Origin: Tessaracoccus sp. SD287 | Lineage (GTDB): Bacteria; Actinomycetota; Actinomycetes; Propionibacteriales; Propionibacteriaceae | Reading direction: 5' to 3' | Length of the DNA: 64,000 nt | NCBI RefSeq assembly: GCF_017355265.1 | Contig: NZ_JADIJQ010000016.1 | Coordinates: 1 to 64,000 of the forward strand | Part shown: in pieces, positions 32,415 to 41,648 of the stretch | Layout: every line of letters begins with the position of its first letter | Position numbering within the stretch: position 1 is the first letter of the stretch | Notes under the pieces: model-generated | What the model was told of the DNA's origin: nothing | What the model saw: the letters and a program-made list of their open reading frames with translations, nothing else | Databases searched by the model: none | Program-made: the position numbers and the translations under genes

Positions 32415-35400
32415 TGCCCCGTCGCACCGACATCTCCTCGATCATGGTGATCGGCTCCGGCCCCATCGTCATCGGGCAGGCGTGCGAGTTCGACTACTCC
32501 GGCACGCAGGCCTGCCGCGTGTTGCGCGAGGAGGGGTTCCGGGTGATCCTGGTCAACTCCAACCCGGCCACCATCATGACCGACCCCGAGTACGCTGACG
32601 CCACCTACATCGAACCGATCAGGCCCGAGTACCTCGAACAGATCATCGCCACCGAGCGTCCAGACGCGCTGCTCGCGACGCTTGGAGGCCAGACCGCCCT
32701 TAACGCCGCCATGACCCTGTTCAAGAACGGGGTGCTCGACCGCTACGACGTCGAACTCATCGGCGCCTCCGTCGACGCCATCGAAAAGGCGGAGAACAGG
32801 CTGGAGTTCAACCAGATCGTCACCTCACTCAAGGCGCCCGGCGCTGACGCCGGCGTGGCACGCTCGCGTATCTGCCACGACATGGACGAAGTCCTCGCCG
32901 CCGCGGGGATCCTCGGATACCCCATCGTGGTCCGGCCGAGCTTCACCATGGGCGGGCTCGGCTCCGGCATCGCCTACAACGAGGAGGAACTGATCCGGAT
33001 CGCCGGGGCAGGCCTTTCGGCGTCGCCGGTCACCGAGGTGCTGATCGAGGAGTCGATCATCGGCTGGAAAGAGTTCGAACTCGAAGTCATGCGCGACGGA
33101 TCGGACAACGTCGTGATCGTGTGCTCCATCGAGAACCTAGACCCCATGGGCGTGCACACCGGGGACTCCATCACAGTGGCCCCCGCCATGACGCTCACAG
33201 ACAGGGAGTACCAGGCCATGCGCGATGTGGCCATCGCGGTAACCAGGGCGGTCGGCGTCGAAACTGGCGGCTGCAACGTCCAGTTCGCACTCAACCCTGT
33301 CGACGGGCGGCTGATAGTGGTGGAGATGAACCCGCGGGTCTCCCGATCCTCGGCGCTGGCCTCGAAGGCCACCGGCTTCCCGATCGCGAAGATCGCAGCG
33401 AAGGTGGCGGTGGGCTACACCCTCGACGAGATCCCCAACGACATCACCGGCGAGACGCCCGCCTCGTTCGAACCGTCGCTGGATTACGTCGTGGTCAAGT
33501 GCCCGCGCTTCGCGTTCGAGAAGTTCCCCACCGCTGACAGCACCCTCACCACGCACATGAAGTCAGTGGGCGAGGCCATGGCCATCGGCCGATGCTTCAC
33601 CGAAGCGCTCGGCAAGGCCCTGCGCTCCCTGGAGGACCCAGCGGCACTCTTCGACTTCACCCGCCCGATCATCGAGAGCGTGGACGAGCTGCTGCGCCGC
33701 ATCGCCCGACCGCACGACCACCGCCTGGCCCTCATGATGCAGGCGCTTCGCGCCGGCGCCACCTCGGCACAGGTGGTAGAAGCAACCCGCATCGATCCGT
33801 GGTTCGTCGACCAGCTCCAGCTGATCCGCGAGACGGCCGACCAGTTGTGCTCGGCCCCAGAGCTTACGGGCGGTCTCATGCGGCTCGCCAAGCGACACGG
33901 CCTCTCCGACGATCAGATCGCCGACCTGCGCAATCTCAGCCCTGACGTGGTCCGTGGCCTCCGCTGGGCGTTCGGCATCCGGCCCGTGTACAAGACGGTC
34001 GATACCTGTGCCGCCGAGTTCGCCGCCCGGACGCCGTACCACTACTCCAGCTACGACGAGGAGACCGAGGTCGAGCCCCGGACCCGGCCCGCCGTCGTCA
34101 TCCTGGGCAGCGGTCCCAACCGGATCGGGCAAGGCATCGAGTTCGACTACTCGTGCGTGCACGCGGCCATGGCGTTGCGGGACGCCGGCTACGAGACGGT
34201 GATGGTCAACTGCAACCCCGAGACGGTCTCGACCGACTACGACACCACCGACCGGCTGTACTTCGAACCCCTGACGCTGGAGGACGTGCTGGAGGTGGTC
34301 CATGCCGAGCTCGCGGCCGGGCCCGTGGCGGGCGTCATCGTGCAGCTGGGCGGGCAGACGCCGCTCAAGCTCGCACAGGCGCTCAAAGACCGCGGAGTCC
34401 ACATCGTGGGCACGTCGCCAGAGGCCATCCACCTGGCTGAGGATCGCGGAGAATTCGGCGCCCTCCTCAGCTCCGCGGGCCTGCTGTCCCCCCAGCACGG
34501 CACGGCCGTCTCCGCCGGACAGGCGCTGGCGGTCGCCCACACGATCGGTTACCCCGTGCTGGTTCGTCCCAGCTACGTGCTGGGCGGGCGCGGCATGGAG
34601 ATCGTCTACGACGACGCCTCATTGGCGAGCTACATCCAGCGCGCAACCGAGATCGACCCCTCGCACCCCGTGCTCGTGGACCGGTTTCTCGACGACGCGA
34701 TCGAGATCGACATCGATGCGCTCTACGACGGGGCGGAGCTTTACATCGGCGGCGTGATGGAACACATCGAGGAGGCCGGCATCCACTCCGGCGACTCGGC
34801 GTGCACCCTTCCTCCGATTACCCTCGGTACCGAGACCATCGACCAGATTCGCAGCTCCACCGAGATCATCGCCAAACGGATCGGGGTGAAGGGCCTGATC
34901 AACATTCAGTACGCGCTGCTCGGCGATGTGCTCTACGTGCTTGAGGCCAACCCGCGGTCGTCGCGGACCGTGCCCTTCGTCTCGAAAGCCACCGGCACGC
35001 CGCTGGCCAAGGCCGCAGCCCGCATCTCACTCGGCGCGATGATCGCCGAACTCCGCTCAGACGGAATGCTTCGCTCCGGGGGAGACGGCGCGACGGCGCT
35101 CGAGTCGGCACCGATCGCCGTGAAGGAAGCAGTGTTGCCCTTCAACCGGTTCCGCAGCCCCGAGGGCGTCGGCGTCGATCCGCTGCTCGGCCCAGAGATG
35201 AGATCCACAGGCGAGGTCATGGGGCTTGATGCGGCCTTTGGCACCGCCTTCGCCAAGAGCCAGGCCGCGTCGTTCTCCGCTCTTCCCACGAGTGGGACGG
35301 TGTTCGTCTCGGTGGCGAATCGCGACAAGCGGCACGCGATCTTCCCGATCAAGCGGCTCGCCGACCTCGGGTTCCGGATCCTGGCCACAGAGGGCACGGC

Positions 35401-35830
35401 ACAGGTGCTGCGCCGCCACGATGTTGCGGTCACTGTGCTCCGGAAGGCGTCGCAAGGTACAGGTCCCAACGGTGAGCCGACGGTGGTGCAGGCCATCGCG
35501 GCAGGCGAGATCGACCTCGTGGTCAACACGCCGCACGGCCACTCGCTCCATGGCAGCCCCCGACAGGACGGCTGGGAGATTCGCGGCGCGGCCATCCGCG
35601 CCGGCGTGCCTTGCGTGACCACGACCCAGGCCCTCGCGGCGTGCGTGCAGGGCGTCGAATCCCTGCGCCAAGGAACCCCGGGGGTGCGTTCGCTGCAGTC
35701 CTGGAACGCCGCGATTCGAGCTGATCTCCACCGATCCGTGCCCCCTGGAGTGGGCCACAGCCCCAAGGCCACACAAGAGGCGGAGTTGCGCACCGTCGCT
35801 CCCGACGACCACTGTACTCAGCGTGGCTGA
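32414..35830 (+). CDS. carB: Carbamoyl-phosphate synthase large subunit
   Basis: 1138 residues, a little longer than usual because of a polar C-terminal extension (~40 residues). Two homologous ATP-grasp halves are present: [20 protein letters not shown] and the matching [20 protein letters not shown]. The oligomerisation domain lies between, and an MGS-like allosteric domain at the C-terminus ([32 protein letters not shown]). Uses two ATP and HCO3- to make carbamoyl phosphate for arginine and pyrimidines. No other pyr or arg gene is nearby, so it could be a second locus. Confidence 0.96.
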   Translation: MPRRTDISSIMVIGSGPIVIGQACEFDYSGTQACRVLREEGFRVILVNSNPATIMTDPEYADATYIEPIRPEYLEQIIATERPDALLATLGGQTALNAAMTLFKNGVLDRYDVELIGASVDAIEKAENRLEFNQIVTSLKAPGADAGVARSRICHDMDEVLAAAGILGYPIVVRPSFTMGGLGSGIAYNEEELIRIAGAGLSASPVTEVLIEESIIGWKEFELEVMRDGSDNVVIVCSIENLDPMGVHTGDSITVAPAMTLTDREYQAMRDVAIAVTRAVGVETGGCNVQFALNPVDGRLIVVEMNPRVSRSSALASKATGFPIAKIAAKVAVGYTLDEIPNDITGETPASFEPSLDYVVVKCPRFAFEKFPTADSTLTTHMKSVGEAMAIGRCFTEALGKALRSLEDPAALFDFTRPIIESVDELLRRIARPHDHRLALMMQALRAGATSAQVVEATRIDPWFVDQLQLIRETADQLCSAPELTGGLMRLAKRHGLSDDQIADLRNLSPDVVRGLRWAFGIRPVYKTVDTCAAEFAARTPYHYSSYDEETEVEPRTRPAVVILGSGPNRIGQGIEFDYSCVHAAMALRDAGYETVMVNCNPETVSTDYDTTDRLYFEPLTLEDVLEVVHAELAAGPVAGVIVQLGGQTPLKLAQALKDRGVHIVGTSPEAIHLAEDRGEFGALLSSAGLLSPQHGTAVSAGQALAVAHTIGYPVLVRPSYVLGGRGMEIVYDDASLASYIQRATEIDPSHPVLVDRFLDDAIEIDIDALYDGAELYIGGVMEHIEEAGIHSGDSACTLPPITLGTETIDQIRSSTEIIAKRIGVKGLINIQYALLGDVLYVLEANPRSSRTVPFVSKATGTPLAKAAARISLGAMIAELRSDGMLRSGGDGATALESAPIAVKEAVLPFNRFRSPEGVGVDPLLGPEMRSTGEVMGLDAAFGTAFAKSQAASFSALPTSGTVFVSVANRDKRHAIFPIKRLADLGFRILATEGTAQVLRRHDVAVTVLRKASQGTGPNGEPTVVQAIAAGEIDLVVNTPHGHSLHGSPRQDGWEIRGAAIRAGVPCVTTTQALAACVQGVESLRQGTPGVRSLQSWNAAIRADLHRSVPPGVGHSPKATQEAELRTVAPDDHCTQRG

Positions 35831-36275
35831 GCCGACACCCTCGTCGACACTCCCTCTTTCATGAGGCGGCTTGAGAGACCCGCTTGCTGGGCTGGCTGGT
35901 CGCGATTTCGGTGCTGGCCGGGTGGGCTGTTTGCCGGCTGACGCTGCCGGGCAACGGCTGTGCAGGTTCTCGGTCGATGGGGTCCACGGATCGTGTGGCT
36001 GGAGCCAGCGGCGGGGTGTCTGGGTCTTGTGTGGGGGCCGGGGTGGCGTGCTTGTGTGGACGACGCTCAATAACTGGTCAGTTTCACCGGGGGCGTTGAC
36101 AGGACTCCGGAGCTGAGGTCTCTGGTGCCAGTCCTTCTTCGCGTACTGGGTGCAGAACACGGTGGAGACGGCGTCGTAGCGGCGTTCGAGGAGTCCCAGC
36201 AGCATGCTGCGGGTGCTGTCTGGGGTGTGACACTTCTCGTGGACAGTCGTTACCAGGAAGGAACGACGAGACGAG
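35831..36275. other. Gap after carB; contains an istB relic and an IS3 left end
   Basis: No intact gene. The right part holds a short IS21 istB fragment (36119–36220) and, from about 36226, the 5' end of the IS3-type remnant. The left part (35850–36100) is low-complexity G/T-rich DNA without recognisable content. Confidence 0.5.
36119..36220 (-). pseudogene. IS21 istB internal fragment
   Basis: About 31 residues of the IstB AAA+ helper: RSMLLGLLERRYDAVSTVFC then TQYAKKDWHQR. These match the conserved segment after the sensor region, where intact proteins read FCTQYxxKDWHQRLG. Sequence on both sides is unrelated. It shows that an IS21 element was once here. Confidence 0.6.
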
Positions 36276-36566
36276 ATGTCATCGAAACGCAGGAAGTACA
36301 CCCCGGAGTTCAAGGCTGACGCGGTCCAGCTCGTGGTGGTCGCTCAGCGGCCGATCGCGCAGGTCGCGCGGGAGTTGGAGATCAATGAGAGCTCGCTGGG
36401 CTACTGGGTCAAGATCTACCGGGAACAGCACCCTGACCCGGCGAAGGCCCCGCCCCCGGTGGAGGCGGCCCGCCTGGCCGCGTTGGAGGCCGAGGTGCGC
36501 CGGCTGTCGGAGGAGAACGCGTTCCTGAAAAAAGCCGCGGCCTTCTTCGCCAGGACGCAACCGTGA
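36276..36566 (+). CDS. IS3-type transposase OrfA (element A)
   Basis: 96 residues: KYTPEFKADAVQLVVVAQRP, then IAQVARELEINESSLGYWVK (HTH) and a coiled tail ending ENAFLKKAAAFFARTQ. The frame is intact, but its element has lost the 3' half of orfB, so it is only useful in trans. Confidence 0.85.
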   Translation: MSSKRRKYTPEFKADAVQLVVVAQRPIAQVARELEINESSLGYWVKIYREQHPDPAKAPPPVEAARLAALEAEVRRLSEENAFLKKAAAFFARTQP

Positions 36567-37170
36567 CCGACATGTTCACGCTGATCCACGCGGAGAAGGC
36601 CACCCACTCGGTCGAGTTGATGACCCGACTGCTGCACGTTTCACGCGCCGGTTACTACTCGTGGGTGAAGCGACGCGACACCCCGAGCCCGGCGGCGACC
36701 CGACGGGCGGAGGTGACCGCCGCGGTGATCGACAGCCATACCGCCTCCAACGGCGTCAACGGGCACCGCCGGGTGCGCGCTGACCTGACCGCCGACGGCG
36801 TGCCCGCCTCGGAGGGAATGGTGCGCTCGATCATGCGCCAGGCCGGGATCGCCGGCATCCAGCCCCGCACGAAGAAACGCACCACGATCCCCGCCGACGA
36901 CGCCGAACAGCGCCCCGACCTGGTCAAACGCGACTTCACCTCCGACACGCCACGGACCAAGCTGGTCGGTGACATCACCTACCTGCGCACCGGCGAGGGG
37001 TGGCTGTTCCTGGCCACCGTGATCGATCTCCACTCCCGGATGGTGGTCGGCTGGGCAATGGCCGAGCACATGCGCACCGAACTGATCAGCGCCGCTCTGC
37101 GGATGGCCCACACCCACGGACACCTCGCCCCTGGAGCGATCTTCCACTCGGACCGCGGATCTCAGCGCAG
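36563..37170 (+). pseudogene. IS3-type OrfB (element A), truncated at HSDRGSQ
   Basis: About 202 residues remain: MTDMFTLIHAEKATHSVELM start, HTH_21 (SNGVNGHRRVRADLTADGVP), first Asp in KLVGDITYLRTGEG, second Asp in IFHSDRGSQ. Four to five bases after the Gln codon the sequence becomes the IS30 left end. The final catalytic Glu and C-terminus are absent and are not found on the other side of the IS30 element. Confidence 0.88.
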
Positions 37171-38611
37171 GTTCAACCGGTCGTCGCAACACCTGAGGTC
37201 AGGAGGGTGTCGTGGGTCGACCGTCGATGTGGGAGACGGAGGTTGCCAAGCGTGGGCCGATGCGGTCACCGGGGCATCCGGGTCACCACCGCGCGAAGGA
37301 GCGTGAGTTCTGGGACGAGGTGGCCACGGGGAAGTTGCCGCGGGAGGCCGCCGAGGCGGTGGGCGTGGCTCAGGCCGTGGGGCAGCGGTGGTTCCGTCAT
37401 GCTGGCGGGATGACGCCGTACTCCTGGCCTGCCCCGTCAGGCAGGTACCTGTCGTTCGCGGAGCGAGAGGAGATCGCGATCCTGAGAGCGCTCGGCAAAG
37501 GCGTCCGCGAGATCGCCGCCACGCTCAGGATGAGTCCGTCGACGATCTCAAGGGAGTTGCGCCGGAACGCGACGACCAGAAGCGGGAAGCTCGAGTACCG
37601 GGCCTCGGTGGCTCAGTGGAAGGCGGAGCTGTACGCCCGCCGGCCCAAGACCGCGAAACTCGTGAGCAATCAGCGGCTGCTTCGCTACGTCGAAGATCGG
37701 CTCTCCGGTCAGATCCGCTTGCCGAGCGGCGTGACCGTCGCTGGCCCCACGGAGCGGGAATGGAAGGGCTTGAACAAGCCACACCGTGAAGATCGTCGAT
37801 GGGTCAGAGCGTGGAGCCCCGAGCAGATCTCCAACCGGCTCAAGGTCGACTTCCCCGATGATGAGTCCATGCGGATCAGCCACGAGGCGATCTACCAGGC
37901 CTTTTTCATCCAGGCCAGGGGCGCGCTGAACCGGGAACTCATCCTCTGCCTGCGCACCGGGCGGGCCCTGCGGATGCCCCGGGCCAGATCGAAACGTGTG
38001 GCCTGGGCCCACGTAACCCAGGAAGTCTTGATCAGCGAGCGCCCTGCAGAGGCCGAGGACCGGGCGATCCCAGGCCACCATGAGGGGGATCTGATCATCG
38101 GGACCAACAGGTCAGCGATCGGCACCGTCGTCGAGCGCACCACGGGCTTCACGACCCTGGTCCATCTCCCGCGAGAAGACGGATGGCGCGAACAGCCAAT
38201 CGTCAAGAACGGGGCCGCTCTGTCAGGCTACGGGGCCACCTCGATGAACAAGGCGCTCGCGGCGGCGCTGGCATCCATGCCCGACGAGCTCAAACGGTCG
38301 CTGACCTGGGACCGCGGCAAGGAGATGTCGGCCCATGCCCAGTTCACCATCGACACCGGCCTCAAGGTCTACTTCGCCGACCCCCGAAGCCCCTGGCAAC
38401 GAGGCACGAACGAGAACACCAACGGGCTCTTGCGCCAGTACTTCCCCAAAGGAACCGACCTGGCTAGGTGGGGACCAGAGGACCTCACCGCCGTCGCCCA
38501 CGCTCTCAACACACGCCCCCGCAAGAGACTCGGCTGGCGCACACCAGCCGAAGTCTGGAACCAACATCTAGAATCACTCACACAACAACGCGTTGCGACG
38601 ACCAGTTGAAT
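37170..38611 (+). mobile_element. Complete IS30-family element
   Basis: About 1.44 kb. Left end GTTCAACCGGTCGTCGCAAC; right end, read inward, ATTCAACTGGTCGTCGCAAC, a 20-bp terminal inverted repeat with two mismatches. One intact transposase gene fills it. It separates two unrelated half IS3 transposase genes. Confidence 0.88.
37212..38609 (+). CDS. IS30-family transposase
   Basis: 465 residues. The N-terminal HTH (SFAEREEIAILRALGKGVRE, IAATLRMSPSTISRELRRNA) and the C-terminal DDE domain are present: IPGHHEGDLIIGTNRSAIGT (Asp), LTWDRGKEMSAHAQ (Asp), SPWQRGTNENTNGLLRQYFP (Glu). About 70 extra N-terminal residues, including PREAAEAVGVAQAVGQRWF, form another HTH seen in large actinobacterial IS30 transposases. 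All catalytic residues are present, so it may be active. Confidence 0.93.
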   Translation: MGRPSMWETEVAKRGPMRSPGHPGHHRAKEREFWDEVATGKLPREAAEAVGVAQAVGQRWFRHAGGMTPYSWPAPSGRYLSFAEREEIAILRALGKGVREIAATLRMSPSTISRELRRNATTRSGKLEYRASVAQWKAELYARRPKTAKLVSNQRLLRYVEDRLSGQIRLPSGVTVAGPTEREWKGLNKPHREDRRWVRAWSPEQISNRLKVDFPDDESMRISHEAIYQAFFIQARGALNRELILCLRTGRALRMPRARSKRVAWAHVTQEVLISERPAEAEDRAIPGHHEGDLIIGTNRSAIGTVVERTTGFTTLVHLPREDGWREQPIVKNGAALSGYGATSMNKALAAALASMPDELKRSLTWDRGKEMSAHAQFTIDTGLKVYFADPRSPWQRGTNENTNGLLRQYFPKGTDLARWGPEDLTAVAHALNTRPRKRLGWRTPAEVWNQHLESLTQQRVATTS

Positions 38612-39216
38612 CCGCCCTGCGACCCGCGGTCGGAATGCACGATGCAGCCGGCGACGTCGACGCCTAGCGCTGCGCGGGCGGTGACCGCGTTGTTCAGCGC
38701 CTGCACGGCCAGGCGGGACTTCATGCGGGCATCGATGGAGTAGCCGACGATCCGGCCGGACCAGAGGTCCTTGACCGCGCACAGGTAGAGCTTGCCCTCG
38801 CCGGTGGGGTGTTCGGTAATGTCGGTCAGCCACACCTGGTTCGGTCCCTTGGCGGTGAAGTCGCGTTCGACGAGGTCGTCGTGGGCGGGTGGTCCCGGCT
38901 TCTTCCCGTTGGCGCCTCGTTTCTTCCCGAACGCGCTCCACCAGCGGTTGGCAGAGGTGATCCGCCAGGCGGTGCGGTCCGCCATCACCTGACCGGCGTC
39001 GCGGGCCTCGTCGGCCAGCAGACGGTGCCCGAACTCCGGGTCGTCACGGTGAGCGTCGAACAATGCGTTGGCCCGATACGCGGCGACGAGCTCTCGCTCG
39101 CCGATCGGATGGGTGAGCCAGCGGTAGTAGGGCTGGCGGGCGAGCTTGAGGACCCGGCACGTCACCGCGACGGGGATCCCGTCGGCGGCGAGCTCACGCA
39201 CGAGCGGGTACATCAT
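38612..39216 (-). pseudogene. IS3-type OrfB (element B), truncated at HSDRGSQ
   Basis: The minus-strand frame from MMYPLVRELAADGIPVAVTC contains FDAHRDDPEFGHRLLADEA (HTH_21), QVWLTDITEHPTGEGKLYLC (first Asp) and CIVHSDRGSQ (second Asp), then runs into the IS30 right end. It belongs to a different IS3 subgroup from element A (about 30–40% similar by eye). Its C-terminal part is missing. Confidence 0.88.
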
Positions 39217-39319
39217 TTTCCCGGCAGGTTCGCCTGCGACAGATACGCCGCTGCCCGGCGCAAGACCTCGTTCTCCTGCTCCAGCAGCCGGATCCGTCCA
39301 GCGACGCCCCACGGCGTCA
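39213..39319 (-). pseudogene. IS3-type OrfA (element B), C-terminal fragment
   Basis: A minus-strand frame reads IRLLEQENEVLRRAAAYLSQ then ANLPGK and stops at 39213, overlapping the orfB start (ATGATG). This is the leucine-zipper tail of an IS3 OrfA; the HTH part is missing beyond about 39320 where IS256-type sequence begins. Confidence 0.7.
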
Positions 39320-39323
39320 CAGA

Positions 39324-39803
39324 TCAGATGTCACCTACTCGTGCAGCAGTCCCCTCGTTGACGTGCTGGTCGAGCTCGGCGGCCATCCGGGAGACCTGGG
39401 ACTTCGAGAGTCCGTCGATGCCCAGGGTTTTGACGAGCTTGTCCATTCGGCGGGTGGACACCCCGGCGAGGTAGCAGTCCGCGACCACGGTGATCAGGGC
39501 GGTCTCGGCTCGTTTGCGGCGCTCCAGGAGCCATTCGGGGAAGTAGGAGCCGGTGCGCAGTTTCGGGACGGCGACGTCGACGGTGCCGACGCGGGTGTCG
39601 AGGGGTCGGTGGCGGTAGCCGTTGCGTTGCGCGAGCCGGTCGGCCGAGGGCTGGCCCCATTCGGCTCCGCAGACCTGGTCGGCGTCAGCGGACAGGAGGG
39701 CGTTGATCAGGGTCTGCAGGAGGGTGCGCATCATGTCGGGCGAGGCCTGGGTGAGCAGGTTGCCCAGCACGTGGGCGGGGTCGACAATGTGTGGAGCGGT
39801 CAT
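39324..39803 (-). pseudogene. IS256-family transposase, N-terminal fragment
   Basis: About 150 residues of an IS256/Mutator transposase: LSADADQVCGAEWGQPSADR, LAQRNGYRHRPLDTRVGTVD, VAVPKLRTGSYFPEWLLERR, KTLGIDGLSKSQVSRMAAEL. It is cut after LDQHVNEG, before any catalytic Asp, by the IS3-B fragment. It differs from the IS256 relic at 18053–18700 (different subgroup). The start is placed at MTAPHIVDPAHVLGN. Confidence 0.85.
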
Positions 39804-40152
39804 CGTGGTGATGTCCCTTTCGAGAGAGCTGTGAGAGGTGAACTCGAAGGATCCCACGGTGACCGCGCCATCGTCTTCCGACTCGGCCACCGGGGCTACA
39901 CCACTATGAGGGACTTAACTCCGGCGCGGACGCCCGACTCTGGGCATGAGCGCGATGAAACCCTCTCGGCATGAGCGACCCTCATCGACCGTGCGGCTGG
40001 TTGTCATGGCGCCGTCTTCATCCGGTTCGGAGCCAGGGCGGAATCATTGGCCTTGCGCGCGTCGGCACCGTCCCCTCCGTCGCACGTTCGCCGCACGAAA
40101 CAATCCAGATCGAAGCCGATTCGGCGTACTTCGAAGTCAAACGGATTTCAAA
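39804..40152. other. Right-end non-coding segment of the island
   Basis: No supportable gene. It contains the presumed outer end of the IS256 relic and, at 40078–40101, the arm-like repeat shared with the left end. Confidence 0.5.
40078..40101. repeat. Putative integrase arm-type sites, right
   Basis: CGTCGCACGTTCGCCGCACG plus AAAC repeats the motif CGCACGTTCnnCGCACGA seen at 4911–4946 beside the other attachment repeat, at a comparable distance inside the element. Confidence 0.55.
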
Positions 40153-40179
40153 GGAGGTTCAAGTCCTCTCTCGGACACA
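40153..40179. repeat. attR: 27-bp direct repeat of tRNA-Leu 3' end
   Basis: Exact copy of 4783–4809 in the same orientation (GGAGGTTCAAGTCCTCTCTC, then GGACACA). Bases on both sides differ, so this is the limit of identity. It marks the right boundary of the island; an IS481 element starts 2 bp further on. Confidence 0.9.
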
Positions 40180-40180
40180 T

Positions 40181-41483
40181 TGTGAAGTCTCGGGACATCG
40201 TTAACGGATGTCCCGGGACTTCGTTTACGTTTTGGGGTTGTTGGGTGGGGGTCGTGGGGTGCCCTTCGGGGGTCCTGGTTTGATGCCGAGTGGTTGGTAG
40301 TCGGTGTCGGTGTTGATGGTGAGCTCGCGGATGATCTGGCCGGTGGTGTTGTCGATGATGATGACGTCGAGGTCGTGGACGAGTAGTTCGACGGGTGTTC
40401 CTGCGCGGGCTTTGCCCAGGCCGATGTGGTGCAGTCGGCTGTGGATGCGCAGGGTTACGTTTCCGCCTTTGGAGATCTTGTCGGTGCGTCGGCGCCAGTG
40501 CGTGGTCGGGGTGCCGGGGGTGGCTTTGGCGCGGGCGGTGTAGACCTGTTCGGGGGTGCGGCCGGTGAGGGATCGGTGGGGTCGGATGGTGTTGTAGTGG
40601 CGGGTGAATTTGTCGATGTGTGCTTGGAGTGCGGCGAGGTCGTCGGCTGGTGGGTGGGCGGTGAGCCAGCGTTTGAGGGTCTGGTTGAGGCGTTCCACCT
40701 TGCCCTGGGTTTGGGGGTGGTTCGGGGTGCCGTTCTTCTGGGTGACTCCCAGGTGGGCGAGTTCGGCTTCGAACCGGTTGGGGCCGTGGCGATGGCGGGT
40801 GGTGAACACGAATCCGTTGTCGGTCAGGGTCGAGGCGGGGATGCCGTGGGTGGCGCAGGTGTGGCGGAAGGTGGCCAGGACGATCGGGCCGGTGACGACG
40901 GGGTGGGCGGTGGCCGAGAGCAGGTAGCGGGAGTGGTCGTCGACCCAGAGCAGGATGTTGGTGTCGGTGCCGTCGGCCAGTGGCCAGTGGGTGAAGTCGG
41001 CCTGCCAGCATTCGTTGGGCAGGTCGGCCTGGAAGCGGGTGTAGCTGGAGCGGGGCCGTTTGCGGGGTTGTGGGGTGACCAGACCGGCGCGGGTGAGCAT
41101 CCGCCAGATGGTGGAGACCGCTGGGGCGGTGTGGTTGTCGCGCAGCAGGTACTCGCGGATGGTCGCTGCTCCAGCGTCCAGGCCGAGGGTGGTCAGTTCG
41201 TGGCGGAGCGCGATGATGCGTTCCTGCAGGATGCTGCTGGTCTGGTTGGCCGGGTGCAGGGGCCGTTTGGATCGGGGTTCGAGTGCTTCCCACCCGCCGG
41301 CCCGGAAGCGTTGGACCAGTGTGTGGACCCAGACCTTGGAGACCCCGTACTGCTGTGCGGTCTGGCCCAGTGACCTGCCCGCCTGCACTGTCTCGACGAT
41401 GACCCTGTTCTTCTCCCGGCTGCCCATGGCCCAGCGTTAACCATGACCCGAGACACCCGTTAACTATGTCCTGACACACAGCA
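40181..41483 (-). mobile_element. Complete IS481-family element in the attachment site
   Basis: 1303 bp. Ends align over 26 bp up to a shared GTTAACG: TGTGAAGTCTCGGGACATCG on the left and, read inward, TGCTGTGTGTCAGGACATAG on the right. It is flanked by a perfect 15-bp direct repeat (CTCTCTCGGACACAT at 40166–40180 and 41484–41498), the expected target duplication. Removing it rejoins the tRNA 3' end to the chromosomal terminator at 41523. Confidence 0.9.
40225..41427 (-). CDS. IS481-family transposase
   Basis: 400 residues. N-terminal HTH (SLGQTAQQYGVSKVWVHTLV), rve core with Asp in NECWQADFTHWPLADG, Asp in STLTDNGFVFTTRH and Glu in QGKVERLNQTLKRWL, and a beta-rich C-terminal extension ending in a Pro/Lys-rich tail. 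The DDE triad is intact and both ends are present, so it is likely functional. Confidence 0.94.
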   Translation of the reverse strand: MGSREKNRVIVETVQAGRSLGQTAQQYGVSKVWVHTLVQRFRAGGWEALEPRSKRPLHPANQTSSILQERIIALRHELTTLGLDAGAATIREYLLRDNHTAPAVSTIWRMLTRAGLVTPQPRKRPRSSYTRFQADLPNECWQADFTHWPLADGTDTNILLWVDDHSRYLLSATAHPVVTGPIVLATFRHTCATHGIPASTLTDNGFVFTTRHRHGPNRFEAELAHLGVTQKNGTPNHPQTQGKVERLNQTLKRWLTAHPPADDLAALQAHIDKFTRHYNTIRPHRSLTGRTPEQVYTARAKATPGTPTTHWRRRTDKISKGGNVTLRIHSRLHHIGLGKARAGTPVELLVHDLDVIIIDNTTGQIIRELTINTDTDYQPLGIKPGPPKGTPRPPPNNPKT

Positions 41484-41522
41484 CTCTCTCGGACACATTG
41501 TGATGTCGCACGACATCGGAAT

Positions 41523-41553
41523 AGCCCGAACCTGCAGTGTGCAGGTTCGGGCT
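41523..41553 (+). terminator. Chromosomal terminator of the tRNA-Leu locus
   Basis: AGCCCGAACCTGCA pairs with TGCAGGTTCGGGCT around GTG, followed by GGTTCTTTTTC. It lies just right of the attachment repeat and is presumably the original tRNA-Leu terminator, displaced by about 36.7 kb. Confidence 0.85.
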
Positions 41554-41648
41554 GGTTCTTTTTCTGGGCCTGTTTTCGCATGCATGGGTCCACCGCCGGT
41601 TCGTCGTGGCGGCAGCGGCAGAACCGTTGTGGGATCGACAATGGAGGC

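Noticed and set aside
35057-36313. A 418-residue minus-strand ORF overlapping carB
   Set aside because: Most of it is antisense to carB; only about 31 residues (36119–36220) match IstB, so just that fragment is annotated.
4783-40179. An integrative conjugative element or prophage
   Set aside because: No relaxase, coupling protein, type IV secretion, replication initiator or phage structural gene was found. Only integrase and cargo are visible, so the neutral term island is used.
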